Assembly (NCBI GenBank): GCA_027074255.1
Contig: JALTDI010000086.1
Span: 1 to 11,243, forward strand
Length of the DNA stretch: 11,243 nt
Direction of reading: 5' to 3'
From: Desulfurellales bacterium
GTDB lineage: Bacteria > Campylobacterota_A > Desulfurellia > Desulfurellales > Hippeaceae
Shown: piece by piece, positions 1-6,649 of the stretch
How positions within the stretch are numbered: the first letter of the stretch is position 1
How the letters are laid out: every line of letters starts with the position of its first letter
Made by a program: the position numbers and the translations under genes
The notes under the pieces: model-generated
The model's database searches: none
Told to the model about the DNA's origin: nothing
What the model saw: only the letters and a program-made list of their open reading frames with translations

Positions 1-2
1 TC

Positions 3-428
3 TACAACAGAGCCATAGATATGTTCACCAGACTAATCACAAATCCCCTTTATCCGCATCCCGACATAGCTTTTTTCAACAGATCAAGGGTATATATCAA
101 GCTTAAAAAATATGCAAAGGCGGAAAACGACATAGAAAGTGCCCTGATGTTTTCAAATTATAAAAGCAAAATATACTGGAAGAGCCTTATTGCACTGCGA
201 ATTCGACAAAAACACTATCTTCAAGCATTAACAAGCCTGTATCAAATGGAAAATAACACGGGCAGTTCTTATTATACCTTTTATATGAAAGCTCTGTGCT
301 ATGAGAGGTTGTCGATGTACGGCAAAGCAAAAGAAGAGCTGAACAAAATTAAGAATGACGACCCGGAATATAGTGTTTTGAAAATGAAACTGCTCCAAAA
401 AATCAATGCTGATAACTCTAACAACTGA
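3..428 (+). CDS. TPR-repeat protein, C-terminal part (possible PilF/PilW-like type IV pilus factor)
   Basis: The reading frame is open to the left edge, so this is the last ~141 codons of a longer protein; the ATG at 21 is internal and not a likely start. The visible part is all-helical with tetratricopeptide-like helix pairs: one around FFNRSRVYIKLKKYAKAENDIESAL, split here as FFNRSRVYIKLKKYAKA then ENDIESAL, and another around YTFYMKALCYERLSMYGKAKEEL. The phrase NPLYPHPDIAFFN before the first full repeat resembles the NPLYP.P..A..N stretch seen in PilF/PilW TPR lipoproteins, which help secretin assembly for type IV pili. The signal peptide and N-terminus lie outside the window, so the lipoprotein nature cannot be seen. 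The gene ends 23 nt inside the next gene, suggesting co-transcription with the SAM adenosyltransferase gene. A generic TPR protein of other function is equally possible; the TPR call itself is fairly safe. Confidence 0.7.
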   Translation, partial: YNRAIDMFTRLITNPLYPHPDIAFFNRSRVYIKLKKYAKAENDIESALMFSNYKSKIYWKSLIALRIRQKHYLQALTSLYQMENNTGSSYYTFYMKALCYERLSMYGKAKEELNKIKNDDPEYSVLKMKLLQKINADNSNN

Positions 429-1149
429 TTTTTCAGATTCAGGCGGCTTTGTGGCACAGCTAAAAGCCGAAATTATTAATCTGTTCGGCGACAATGTTAC
501 CATAATCGACATAACTCACAGCATATCCCCTTTCAATGCCGTTGAAGCTGCCTACATAATCAGAACTGCACTTGCAAAATTCAAAAAAAACTCCATTCAC
601 ATAGTTGTTGTTGACCCCGATGTGGGAAGCAAGCGAGCAATAGTGGCAGTGAAATTTCAGTCTTCATACATTATCTCGCCGGAGAATGAGGCTCTGTCCA
701 TGATAGAGCCGGAATTGACCGTAAAAATAGACAAAACAAAAATTAACCCCTCCGGCACAAAGACATTTGAGGCATACGGCATTATGGTCCCGGCTGCATA
801 TAGTTTATATAAAAACGGTATGGACAGCCTCGGCGATAAATACTCTTTAAGCACACCCAAGCTCTTCCCCGTAAAGAGAAACAGGCTTATAAAAGGTAAA
901 ATAGTCTATATAGACAGATTCGGCAACTGCATAACCAACATAGAAGATTATTTGCTGAAAGAAGGATTTAAAAATATAAAAATAAAAAACACTAAAATTT
1001 CCACGCTTCATACAACATACTCCGAAAACCCATCCGGGTGTACAGCTTTAATAAATTCATCCGGATTCTTGGAATTTTCACTATATAAAAACAGTTTTGC
1101 ACAACAATTTAAGATAAACTATCTTGATGATGTGGAAGTCTTTTTATAA
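406..1149 (+). CDS. SAM hydroxide adenosyltransferase family protein (DUF62), divergent active site
   Basis: This 247-residue protein has the normal length and architecture of the DUF62 family, which splits S-adenosylmethionine with water into adenosine and methionine and is related to the fluorinase and chlorinase. Family marks seen: TLTTDF at 4-9, DITHSISPF at 35-43, VVDPDVGSKR at 68-77 (the catalytic Asp70 and Arg77 are present), SPEN at 91-94, YIDRFGNCITNI at 168-179 and INSSGFLE at 216-223, the last belonging to the C-terminal nucleotide-binding domain. The expected TFHGRD.FAPAA segment reads TFEAYGIMVPAA (120-131), so the usual catalytic His is replaced by Glu122 and the following Gly-Arg-Asp is lost; PDNG also reads PENE. 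The frame is intact, so this is a diverged gene, not a broken one. The start at 406 is chosen because the family motif begins at residue 4; it overlaps the TPR gene by 23 nt and no strong ribosome site is seen. It may be a weak, altered or non-catalytic SAM-binding protein. Confidence 0.88.
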   Translation: MLITLTTDFSDSGGFVAQLKAEIINLFGDNVTIIDITHSISPFNAVEAAYIIRTALAKFKKNSIHIVVVDPDVGSKRAIVAVKFQSSYIISPENEALSMIEPELTVKIDKTKINPSGTKTFEAYGIMVPAAYSLYKNGMDSLGDKYSLSTPKLFPVKRNRLIKGKIVYIDRFGNCITNIEDYLLKEGFKNIKIKNTKISTLHTTYSENPSGCTALINSSGFLEFSLYKNSFAQQFKINYLDDVEVFL

Positions 1150-2536
1150 ACATGGAACAAACGGCACACAAAAGAAACAGACCTGTATAAATTGCCGCTG
1201 TCTCAAGGGTGGTGATATGTGCGCCAAGAGGCTGGATTTGGGCAAAATATTCCACAATTTTTAAAAGATACGATGTTGAAAGATTTAACAAAAAGAACAT
1301 AACGTATTTAACATAGAAAAACGGCAGCAGAGAAAAAAAGACAGCGGCAAAGGAAAGAGGCATAATAACAAAACCGAAATAGGGCACAACTATGAAATTG
1401 CTCAAAAAAGACAAATAGGCGAGTTTATGGAAATAAAATGCGCTGATAGGCATAGCAAAAACACTCATAAGCAAGCTGAATGCAATATACACAACTATTC
1501 TGTTATCAGACGTTTTGTTAATCAAACCATAGATATAGATTGCAGCAAAACTCATAAAAAAAGACATGACAAACGACGGATTAAACACAAGTTTATATCC
1601 GAAAAGCATCGGCAAACTAGCCGCAATAAAAAACAGTATATTATAGGAATTTTTGACATAACCGTAAATCAAGGCAAACACAAAAACAAGCACCATCAAA
1701 AAAGACCTTATGGCAGGTATGTGCATTCCGCTTAGTGCAAAATAAAACAGCGTCGGGAAAAAAGCAAAAACAGAGGCCGCTGTCTTTAAATTAAACCTCC
1801 TAAATACAAATCCAATCCGAGAAAAGAAAAAATAAAAAGCAAGATAAAACAGACCGAAAACAAAACCCATATGCAGGCCGGAAACGGACATAATATGGGC
1901 TGTCTGTGTGTTGATAAACATTTTTCTTAATCTGCTCTTGTGGATGGAGTCGCCGAAAATGGCATTCTGGATAAATATATATTCCTTGCCGTCGAGAAAA
2001 TAGTAAAATTCTTTCTCCAATTTTTCCCTTAGCTGCATCACATAATACGCAAAACCGTTGTTTTTTAATTTATGTATGTAGCTCGCATAGCCTATGAAAT
2101 ATATATCATTAGCTGCAAGATATCTCTTAAAACCACTGTTTTTAATAGAATCTATGGACTTGATTTTAGCCCTAAAAGCAATATGCTCGTATGGATAGAT
2201 GTTGTCGTAAAGTTTCGGGACAAACAGATAGATGTTTGAAGCCCCGCTTTTTACATAAAACGTTAAACGTCTGTTTTCTCTAATATCATAAACCTCACCC
2301 CTCAGCATTCCGTTACTGTCAAATCTAAGCAGGCTTTTATTATTTGTGTTCGCATACAGCAAATAGAGGGTTAAAATAAACACAAGAGAAATGAAAAAGA
2401 CCCTAAAACGCAAAAAAAGAAGTATTATGAGAAAAATAATCAAGTATACGGCATTGCCGGTTTCCATATAAAAAGCAAAACCCGCAACAGCTGCAAATAT
2501 AAACAAAAAAGGATAATTGTAAAGAAAACGCCTCAT
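1109..2536 (-). CDS. comEC: ComEC/Rec2-family DNA-uptake channel, without nuclease-like domain
   Basis: This inner-membrane protein of 475 residues belongs to the ComEC/Rec2 family, which passes single-stranded DNA into the cytoplasm during natural transformation. Membrane segments lie near 10-60; a soluble DUF4131/OB-like part follows at ~65-160 (NSGFKRYLAANDI at 133-145 matches the family's N..F.YR.YL..GI signature). The Competence domain (~185-460) has IFGDSIHKSRLRKMF, then AHIMSVSGLHMGFVFGL (213-229), SFVMSFFMSFAAI (321-333) and LSNFIVVPYFGFVIMPL (378-394). Full-length relatives such as B. subtilis ComEC (~776 residues) continue into a metallo-beta-lactamase-like domain; here the protein stops after the Competence domain. 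The start overlaps the Memo gene stop in an ATGA and has no clear ribosome site of its own, so translational coupling is likely. The 3' end overlaps the convergent gene by 41 bp. The family call is secure; competence of the organism is inferred. Confidence 0.93.
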   Translation of the reverse strand: MRRFLYNYPFLFIFAAVAGFAFYMETGNAVYLIIFLIILLFLRFRVFFISLVFILTLYLLYANTNNKSLLRFDSNGMLRGEVYDIRENRRLTFYVKSGASNIYLFVPKLYDNIYPYEHIAFRAKIKSIDSIKNSGFKRYLAANDIYFIGYASYIHKLKNNGFAYYVMQLREKLEKEFYYFLDGKEYIFIQNAIFGDSIHKSRLRKMFINTQTAHIMSVSGLHMGFVFGLFYLAFYFFFSRIGFVFRRFNLKTAASVFAFFPTLFYFALSGMHIPAIRSFLMVLVFVFALIYGYVKNSYNILFFIAASLPMLFGYKLVFNPSFVMSFFMSFAAIYIYGLINKTSDNRIVVYIAFSLLMSVFAMPISAFYFHKLAYLSFLSNFIVVPYFGFVIMPLSFAAVFFSLLPFFYVKYVMFFLLNLSTSYLLKIVEYFAQIQPLGAHITTLETAAIYTGLFLLCAVCSMFIKRLPHHQDSLS

Positions 2537-3336
2537 TCTATAATAATTGAGGCATACCCTACCACTTGGCCGTAATCTCCATTAACATCTCCGCTTGTTG
2601 TGTGTTCTATCAATCGAGCTTCTTTAGCCCCCAAGAGTTTGGCAGCTATGACAGCCGCATAGCTTGCAGCAGCCCCGCACATCGATATATCATACTGCTC
2701 AACTCGATTAAAAAACTCCTCTTCATCCAGATTTTCCAAAGCTTTTATGGCGAGCTCATCCTTTTTTATAGTAGTATCTTGATTTTCATAGTGATTCATA
2801 TCGCTGCTGACCACTATCAAAATATCCTTTTTAGAATTTTTCACCGCTTCTGCCAAAGCCATACCAAGATGTCTCAATTTTTCTCTGTTGTGAGTTCCAA
2901 TAACAATAGGCACTATCTTATACGGTTTTTTTGATACAAAATCTATGAAAGGCAGCTGCACCTCTATGCTGTGCTCCTGAAGATGCGCATAATAATCAAC
3001 ATCAGCAGATGAATTACGCACTAAGAGTTCCCCGAGTTCATTGTCGGTTTCAACTGTACCGAAAGGCATCTCATATACCCCTTCAAATACGGATATCTCC
3101 TTGCCCAGTCCAGTATGATTGGGGCCCAGAACGATATATACGTCAAAGCTGTCAATCATGCCGAACGCCTTTGCCGCTGTCTGCCCGGAATAGATATATC
3201 CCGCATGGGGAACAATAATTGCTTTGGGCTTTATTTTAGGGATTTTAAGCTTTATTACCTGATGCATATAATCCTTTAATTCTTCCGCATTGGCAGGGTA
3301 AAAAGCCCCCGCAGCAACCGGCTTTCTTACAAACAT
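2533..3336 (-). CDS. amrB: Memo-family protein (AmmeMemoRadiSam system protein B)
   Basis: This 267-residue protein matches the Memo family, a cytosolic fold related to class III extradiol dioxygenases (LigB). Typical marks are PVAAGAFYPAN (6-16), VPHAGYIYSG (42-51), LGPNHTG (70-76), EHSIEVQLPF (121-130), VVSSDMNHYE (175-184), CGAAA (220-224) and TTSGDVNGDYGQVVGYAS near the C-terminus. The residues aligning with the metal-site His, His, Cys of human MEMO1 appear to be His44, His74 and Cys220, all present. In bacteria the family is often encoded with an AMMECR1-domain protein and a radical SAM protein; neither is in this window. The biochemical role of the bacterial members is not settled. The gene follows the phasin-like gene after 2 nt, with a weak GGA about 6 nt before the ATG, and its stop overlaps the comEC start by 4 nt. 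The family assignment is firm; the gene symbol is by system name only. Confidence 0.92.
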   Translation of the reverse strand: MFVRKPVAAGAFYPANAEELKDYMHQVIKLKIPKIKPKAIIVPHAGYIYSGQTAAKAFGMIDSFDVYIVLGPNHTGLGKEISVFEGVYEMPFGTVETDNELGELLVRNSSADVDYYAHLQEHSIEVQLPFIDFVSKKPYKIVPIVIGTHNREKLRHLGMALAEAVKNSKKDILIVVSSDMNHYENQDTTIKKDELAIKALENLDEEEFFNRVEQYDISMCGAAASYAAVIAAKLLGAKEARLIEHTTSGDVNGDYGQVVGYASIIIE

Positions 3337-3338
3337 CT

Positions 3339-3599
3339 TTAATCCGTCTTATTTTTTATATAATTTTTTAGTTCATCTATATCCTCTTTTGTCGCCAGTC
3401 CCAATTCGTCGGCCATACTCTTAAAATCATCTAAAAAAAGCTTTTTAACCTGTGATTTTCTCTTTTTTATATGCTCTTTGCCCACATCTATCAAATCCTT
3501 ATCCTCATAGCCCTCTTTCCCTTCGTCTATCAATGATTTTATGGTGTCTGAGACTTTTTTCTCCACACCCGCTCCAAGGTACAAAATCTCTCTGAGCAT
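3339..3599 (-). CDS. Small phasin-like helical protein
   Basis: This 86-residue, Lys/Glu/Asp-rich protein begins MLREILYLGAGV and then runs as an amphipathic helix, ending LATKEDIDELKNYIKNKTD (68-86). A short hydrophobic 'LYLGAG' head, a central linker of charged residues and an 'ATKEDI.EL' coiled-coil tail resemble small proteins annotated as phasin-family or polyhydroxyalkanoate granule-associated proteins in many bacteria, which often have no PHA link. There is no signal peptide, transmembrane segment or catalytic motif. A strong ribosome site (AGGGGGTG) lies in the last codons of alaS, and only 3 nt separate the alaS stop from this ATG, so it is a real, well-translated gene. It may be a coiled-coil surfactant or partner protein, but its function is not known from the sequence. 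The gene is confident; the phasin resemblance is moderate. Confidence 0.75.
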   Translation of the reverse strand: MLREILYLGAGVEKKVSDTIKSLIDEGKEGYEDKDLIDVGKEHIKKRKSQVKKLFLDDFKSMADELGLATKEDIDELKNYIKNKTD

Positions 3600-3602
3600 G
3601 AT

Positions 3603-6200
3603 TCACACCCCCTTTATAAATTCATCAAGGTGATTCACAACGTAACTTAATTCAGCAGAGTTCTTACCTCCGCCCTGAGCAAACTCATCCTTACCGCCGC
3701 CTTTGCCGCCCAATCTCTTCGAGACACTCGCAGCAATATCCTTTGCCTTTATTTTGTCTGTTAAATCCTTTGTAACCATCACAATAACGTTTATTTTTTC
3801 ATCCTTCTCATTAAACAACAATACAACACCGGAGCCGAGTTTTGCTTTTATATTATCACCTATATGCCTTATCTGAGAAATGTCAAGGCCTTCGAACATA
3901 TCAGTATACAAATTAATGTTTTTAACCGTTTTTATCTTTGAGGCGTCAAATCCGACTTTAACAGTTTCCTTCGGTTTTTTTGTTCTTAATTCCTCTATCT
4001 TTTCTTCCATATCGTATAAGCCGACGCTTAGCATTCGAGAAATTTTTCTCAATACCTTATCACGCTCTTTTATATACTCGTATGCGCTGATACCTACCTT
4101 TGCCTCTATTCGTCTAATACCCTTGGAGAGCGCACTCTCTGAGACTATCTTAAATAACCCTATTTCGCCGGATGATTTTATATGTGTTCCGCCGCAAAGC
4201 TCCCTGCTCACATCTCCCACAGATACAACCCTGACAACATCCTCATATTTTTCTTCAAACAAAGCAATTGCTCCGCTTTTAACCGCTTCGTCCATACTCA
4301 TAATCTCTGTTTTAACAGGGTAATTTTCCATTATCCAGCTATTGACCAAAAACTCAATCCTGTCCAATTCGACGTCAGCCGGTTTTGAAAAGTGCGTAAA
4401 GTCAAATCTGAACCTGTTATCTTCAACAAGCGAGCCGGCTTGCCTGACATGTTTTCCAAGAACCTTAATCAAAGCCGCATCAAGCAGGTGGGTGGCTGTG
4501 TGGTGTCTTGCTATATCTTTCCTTTTTGCCACATTTATCCTCAACGTGTATGTGCTGCCGGCCTTAAAATGCCCGCTTAGAACGCTGACTCTATGCACAT
4601 AAAAGTTACTATTGAAATATTTCTGGACATCCTCCACAAAGGCCTTTGACTCATCATCAAACACAAAACCGGTATCAGAGACCTGACCTCCGCTCTCTGC
4701 ATAAAAGGGCGTCTTATCAAAAACAAAATAGTATAATCCTTTTCCTTTGGTTTCGTCCGTAACATTATCTTTATCGTCAATCACAGCAAGCAGTTTTGAT
4801 TCGGATTCAAATTTTTCATATCCTATAAACTCTGTTTTACCGCTTTTTCTATAAACATCTCCCAAAAAATCAGATATGCCCGCCTCGCCTATTCCTTTCC
4901 AGCTGGCTTTTGACAATGCCCTCTGTTTATCCAAAAGTTCGTTGAAGCCATTGATATCAACATCAAAATAATTTTCTTTTGCTATATCCACAGTTAAGTC
5001 AACAGGGAATCCGTATGTATCATAAAGCTTAAACACATCTTTGCCTTCTATGCTTTTGCTCGTAGAGTGTTTAAACAGGCTGTTTAAAATCTTGAGTCCC
5101 TCTTCAAGTGTCTCAAAGAATTGCTCCTCTTCTTTCTTAACAATATTAATTACCATTTCTCTGTTCTGCAGCAGTTCAGGATAAACACCGCCCATATCTT
5201 TATTGACTAAATCTATAAATTTATGCAAAAACGGCCCTTTTGTTCCGAGTTTTTTCCCAAATCTCATTGCCCGCCTCATTATCCTTCTTAAAACATAGCC
5301 TCTGCCCTCTTTATCCGGAAATACACCGTCGGATATCAAAAAGTCGGCCGCTCTAAGATGATCGGAAATTACACGCACAGCGACATCGTCGTCTTCTTTC
5401 TGCCCGTATTTAATATTAAAATATTCACTTACGCCGTTAATAATAGGAACAAATATATCAGTATCGAAATTACTGTGAACCCCTTGCAGAATGGCACTTA
5501 CTCTTTCAAGCCCGAGTCCGGTATCTATACTTGGCTTGGGCAGAGGCGTCATATTGCCGTTTTCGTCCCTGTCAAACTGCATAAACACAAGATTCCACAG
5601 TTCAAGGTATCTGTCACAGTCACATGCAACCGAACAATCAGGCCTGCCGCAGCCAATACCTTCCCCTTGATCTATATGAATCTCAGAGCAGGGGCCGCAA
5701 GGGCCTGTATCACCCATTGACCAGAAATTGTCCTTTGCTCCCATACGCACTATTCTCGACGAATCAACCCCCTCCTGCTCATTCCATATCTTATATGCTT
5801 CATTATCCTCTTCAAAGACCGTAACCCACAATTTGCTCTTGTCTATTCCCAGAGTTTTTGTTATAAATTCCCATCCGAAGTGTATGGCATCCTTCTTAAA
5901 ATAGTCGCCGAATGAAAAATTGCCGAGCATTTCAAAGAATGTGTGATGCCTCGCCGTATATCCGACATTCTCCAAATCGTTATGTTTGCCGCCGGCTCTG
6001 ACACACTTCTGGCAGCTTGTAGCTCTGTTGTAATCCCTTTTTTCCTTGCCGAGAAATACGTCTTTGAACTGGACCATTCCCGCATTAACAAACAGCAGAC
6101 TCGGGTCGTTTTTAGGCACAAGAGGTGCGCTTTTCACTATTGTATGGCCGTTTTCCTTAAAATAATTTAAAAAAGTTTCTCTCAATTCACTTGATTTCAT
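3603..6200 (-). CDS. alaS: Alanyl-tRNA synthetase
   Basis: This 865-residue class II synthetase charges tRNA-Ala with alanine in the cytoplasm and is close to the usual ~875 residues. Domain order: catalytic core (1-~245; motif 2 region TSCQKCVRAGGKHNDLENVG, GDTGPCGPCSEI at 163-174, IDTGLGLERV at 225-234), tRNA-binding region (~250-460), editing domain (~500-700) and C-Ala domain (~755-865). The editing/zinc site is intact: HHTATH gives His567 and His571, and CGGTH gives Cys669 and His673. The C-Ala domain has the GGKGGGKDEFAQGGG glycine motif (831-845). The stretch CGRPDCSVACDC (184-195) adds four Cys, as in some delta-proteobacterial and related AlaS proteins. The linker before C-Ala seems somewhat shorter than in E. 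coli. It starts in an ATGA overlap with recX and has a GAGAGG ribosome site 5 nt upstream, within recX. Confidence 0.98.
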   Translation of the reverse strand: MKSSELRETFLNYFKENGHTIVKSAPLVPKNDPSLLFVNAGMVQFKDVFLGKEKRDYNRATSCQKCVRAGGKHNDLENVGYTARHHTFFEMLGNFSFGDYFKKDAIHFGWEFITKTLGIDKSKLWVTVFEEDNEAYKIWNEQEGVDSSRIVRMGAKDNFWSMGDTGPCGPCSEIHIDQGEGIGCGRPDCSVACDCDRYLELWNLVFMQFDRDENGNMTPLPKPSIDTGLGLERVSAILQGVHSNFDTDIFVPIINGVSEYFNIKYGQKEDDDVAVRVISDHLRAADFLISDGVFPDKEGRGYVLRRIMRRAMRFGKKLGTKGPFLHKFIDLVNKDMGGVYPELLQNREMVINIVKKEEEQFFETLEEGLKILNSLFKHSTSKSIEGKDVFKLYDTYGFPVDLTVDIAKENYFDVDINGFNELLDKQRALSKASWKGIGEAGISDFLGDVYRKSGKTEFIGYEKFESESKLLAVIDDKDNVTDETKGKGLYYFVFDKTPFYAESGGQVSDTGFVFDDESKAFVEDVQKYFNSNFYVHRVSVLSGHFKAGSTYTLRINVAKRKDIARHHTATHLLDAALIKVLGKHVRQAGSLVEDNRFRFDFTHFSKPADVELDRIEFLVNSWIMENYPVKTEIMSMDEAVKSGAIALFEEKYEDVVRVVSVGDVSRELCGGTHIKSSGEIGLFKIVSESALSKGIRRIEAKVGISAYEYIKERDKVLRKISRMLSVGLYDMEEKIEELRTKKPKETVKVGFDASKIKTVKNINLYTDMFEGLDISQIRHIGDNIKAKLGSGVVLLFNEKDEKINVIVMVTKDLTDKIKAKDIAASVSKRLGGKGGGKDEFAQGGGKNSAELSYVVNHLDEFIKGV
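3606..3613 (-). promoter_or_regulatory. Strong ribosome binding site for the phasin-like gene
   Basis: The minus strand reads AGGGGGTG ending 6 nt before the ATG at 3599. It lies within the last codons of alaS (…Lys-Gly-Val), so alaS and the small gene share sequence. It is the clearest Shine-Dalgarno site in the window and supports the small gene as real and well translated. Confidence 0.75.
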
Positions 6201-6646
6201 ATCAGCCTCTCTTTGCTATTATTTAGAATTTCGTTAATCAAATCGTAGCCGTATCCCCTCCTTACAAGGAAAGAGTATAACTTTGATTTTTTGTTCCTGC
6301 TGTTTTTTAGTGTAGTCAATTTTTTTTCAAACACCTCTTTGATAAAGCTGCCCTCGTCAACTTCCTGTAAATATTTATTTATAATATTGCCGTCTATACC
6401 TTTTTTTTTAAGCTCATATTCTATCCTTTTTTTACCATATCCGTTCTTTAACTTAAAGTATATAAAATTGTCGGCATAGCGCTCATCGTCGATAAGCTTC
6501 TTTTCTTTCAGATACTTGATTGTATTGTCTATAACATCTTTTTCAAATCCCCTGTTGTTTAATTTAGAGAGCATTTCAAATTCCGTGTAGTCTCTTCTAT
6601 TTAAAATATTTAAAGCATATCTCAGTGCCCTATCAAAAGAGTCCAT
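6197..6646 (-). CDS. recX: RecX, regulatory protein of RecA
   Basis: RecX binds RecA filaments and restrains recombinase activity; in many bacteria its gene lies close downstream of recA. This protein has 149 residues, the normal size, and consists of repeated three-helix units. Family marks are ALNILNRRDYTEFEMLSKL (11-29), the second-repeat LKEKKLIDDERYADNFI (46-62) and KNGYGKKRIEYELKKKGI (67-84), with a final LVRRGYGYDLINEIL (127-141), all matching the RecX pattern of 'L..R..S..EL...L…GY' and 'G…I..EL..KGI'. The protein is rich in Lys, as usual. It starts 3 nt after the pilT/pilU stop without a clear ribosome site, so translation is probably coupled. Its stop overlaps the alaS start by ATGA. 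The unusual point is that a pilus ATPase gene sits between it and recA. Confidence 0.95.
   Translation of the reverse strand: MDSFDRALRYALNILNRRDYTEFEMLSKLNNRGFEKDVIDNTIKYLKEKKLIDDERYADNFIYFKLKNGYGKKRIEYELKKKGIDGNIINKYLQEVDEGSFIKEVFEKKLTTLKNSRNKKSKLYSFLVRRGYGYDLINEILNNSKERLI
6206..6211 (-). promoter_or_regulatory. Ribosome binding site for alaS
   Basis: The minus strand reads GAGAGG, five bases before the alaS ATG (6200) and inside the last codons of recX. It fixes the start at MKSSELRETF, which matches the family N-terminus. Confidence 0.65.
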
Positions 6647-6649
6647 AAT

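Noticed and set aside
1111..1125. Inverted repeat AAGATA-AAC-TATCTT as a shared terminator at the convergent gene ends.
   Set aside because: The stem is short and AT-only, with no T-run directly after it on either strand, and it is fully inside coding sequence.
406..1149. Frameshift or pseudogene status of the SAM adenosyltransferase gene.
   Set aside because: The frame is intact from the N-terminal family motif to the C-terminal domain; only active-site residues differ.
1427..1735. Open frame of 102 codons on the plus strand inside comEC.
   Set aside because: Low-complexity His/Lys-rich translation opposite a clear membrane-protein gene; a shadow frame.
2531..2552. Hairpin CCTCA…TGAGG that could cover the comEC start codon.
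   Set aside because: The stem is five base pairs with a 12-nt loop; too weak to claim regulation, and coupling from the ATGA overlap explains translation.
3880..4602. Several plus-strand open frames opposite alaS.
   Set aside because: They lie antisense to conserved alaS domains and match no known family.
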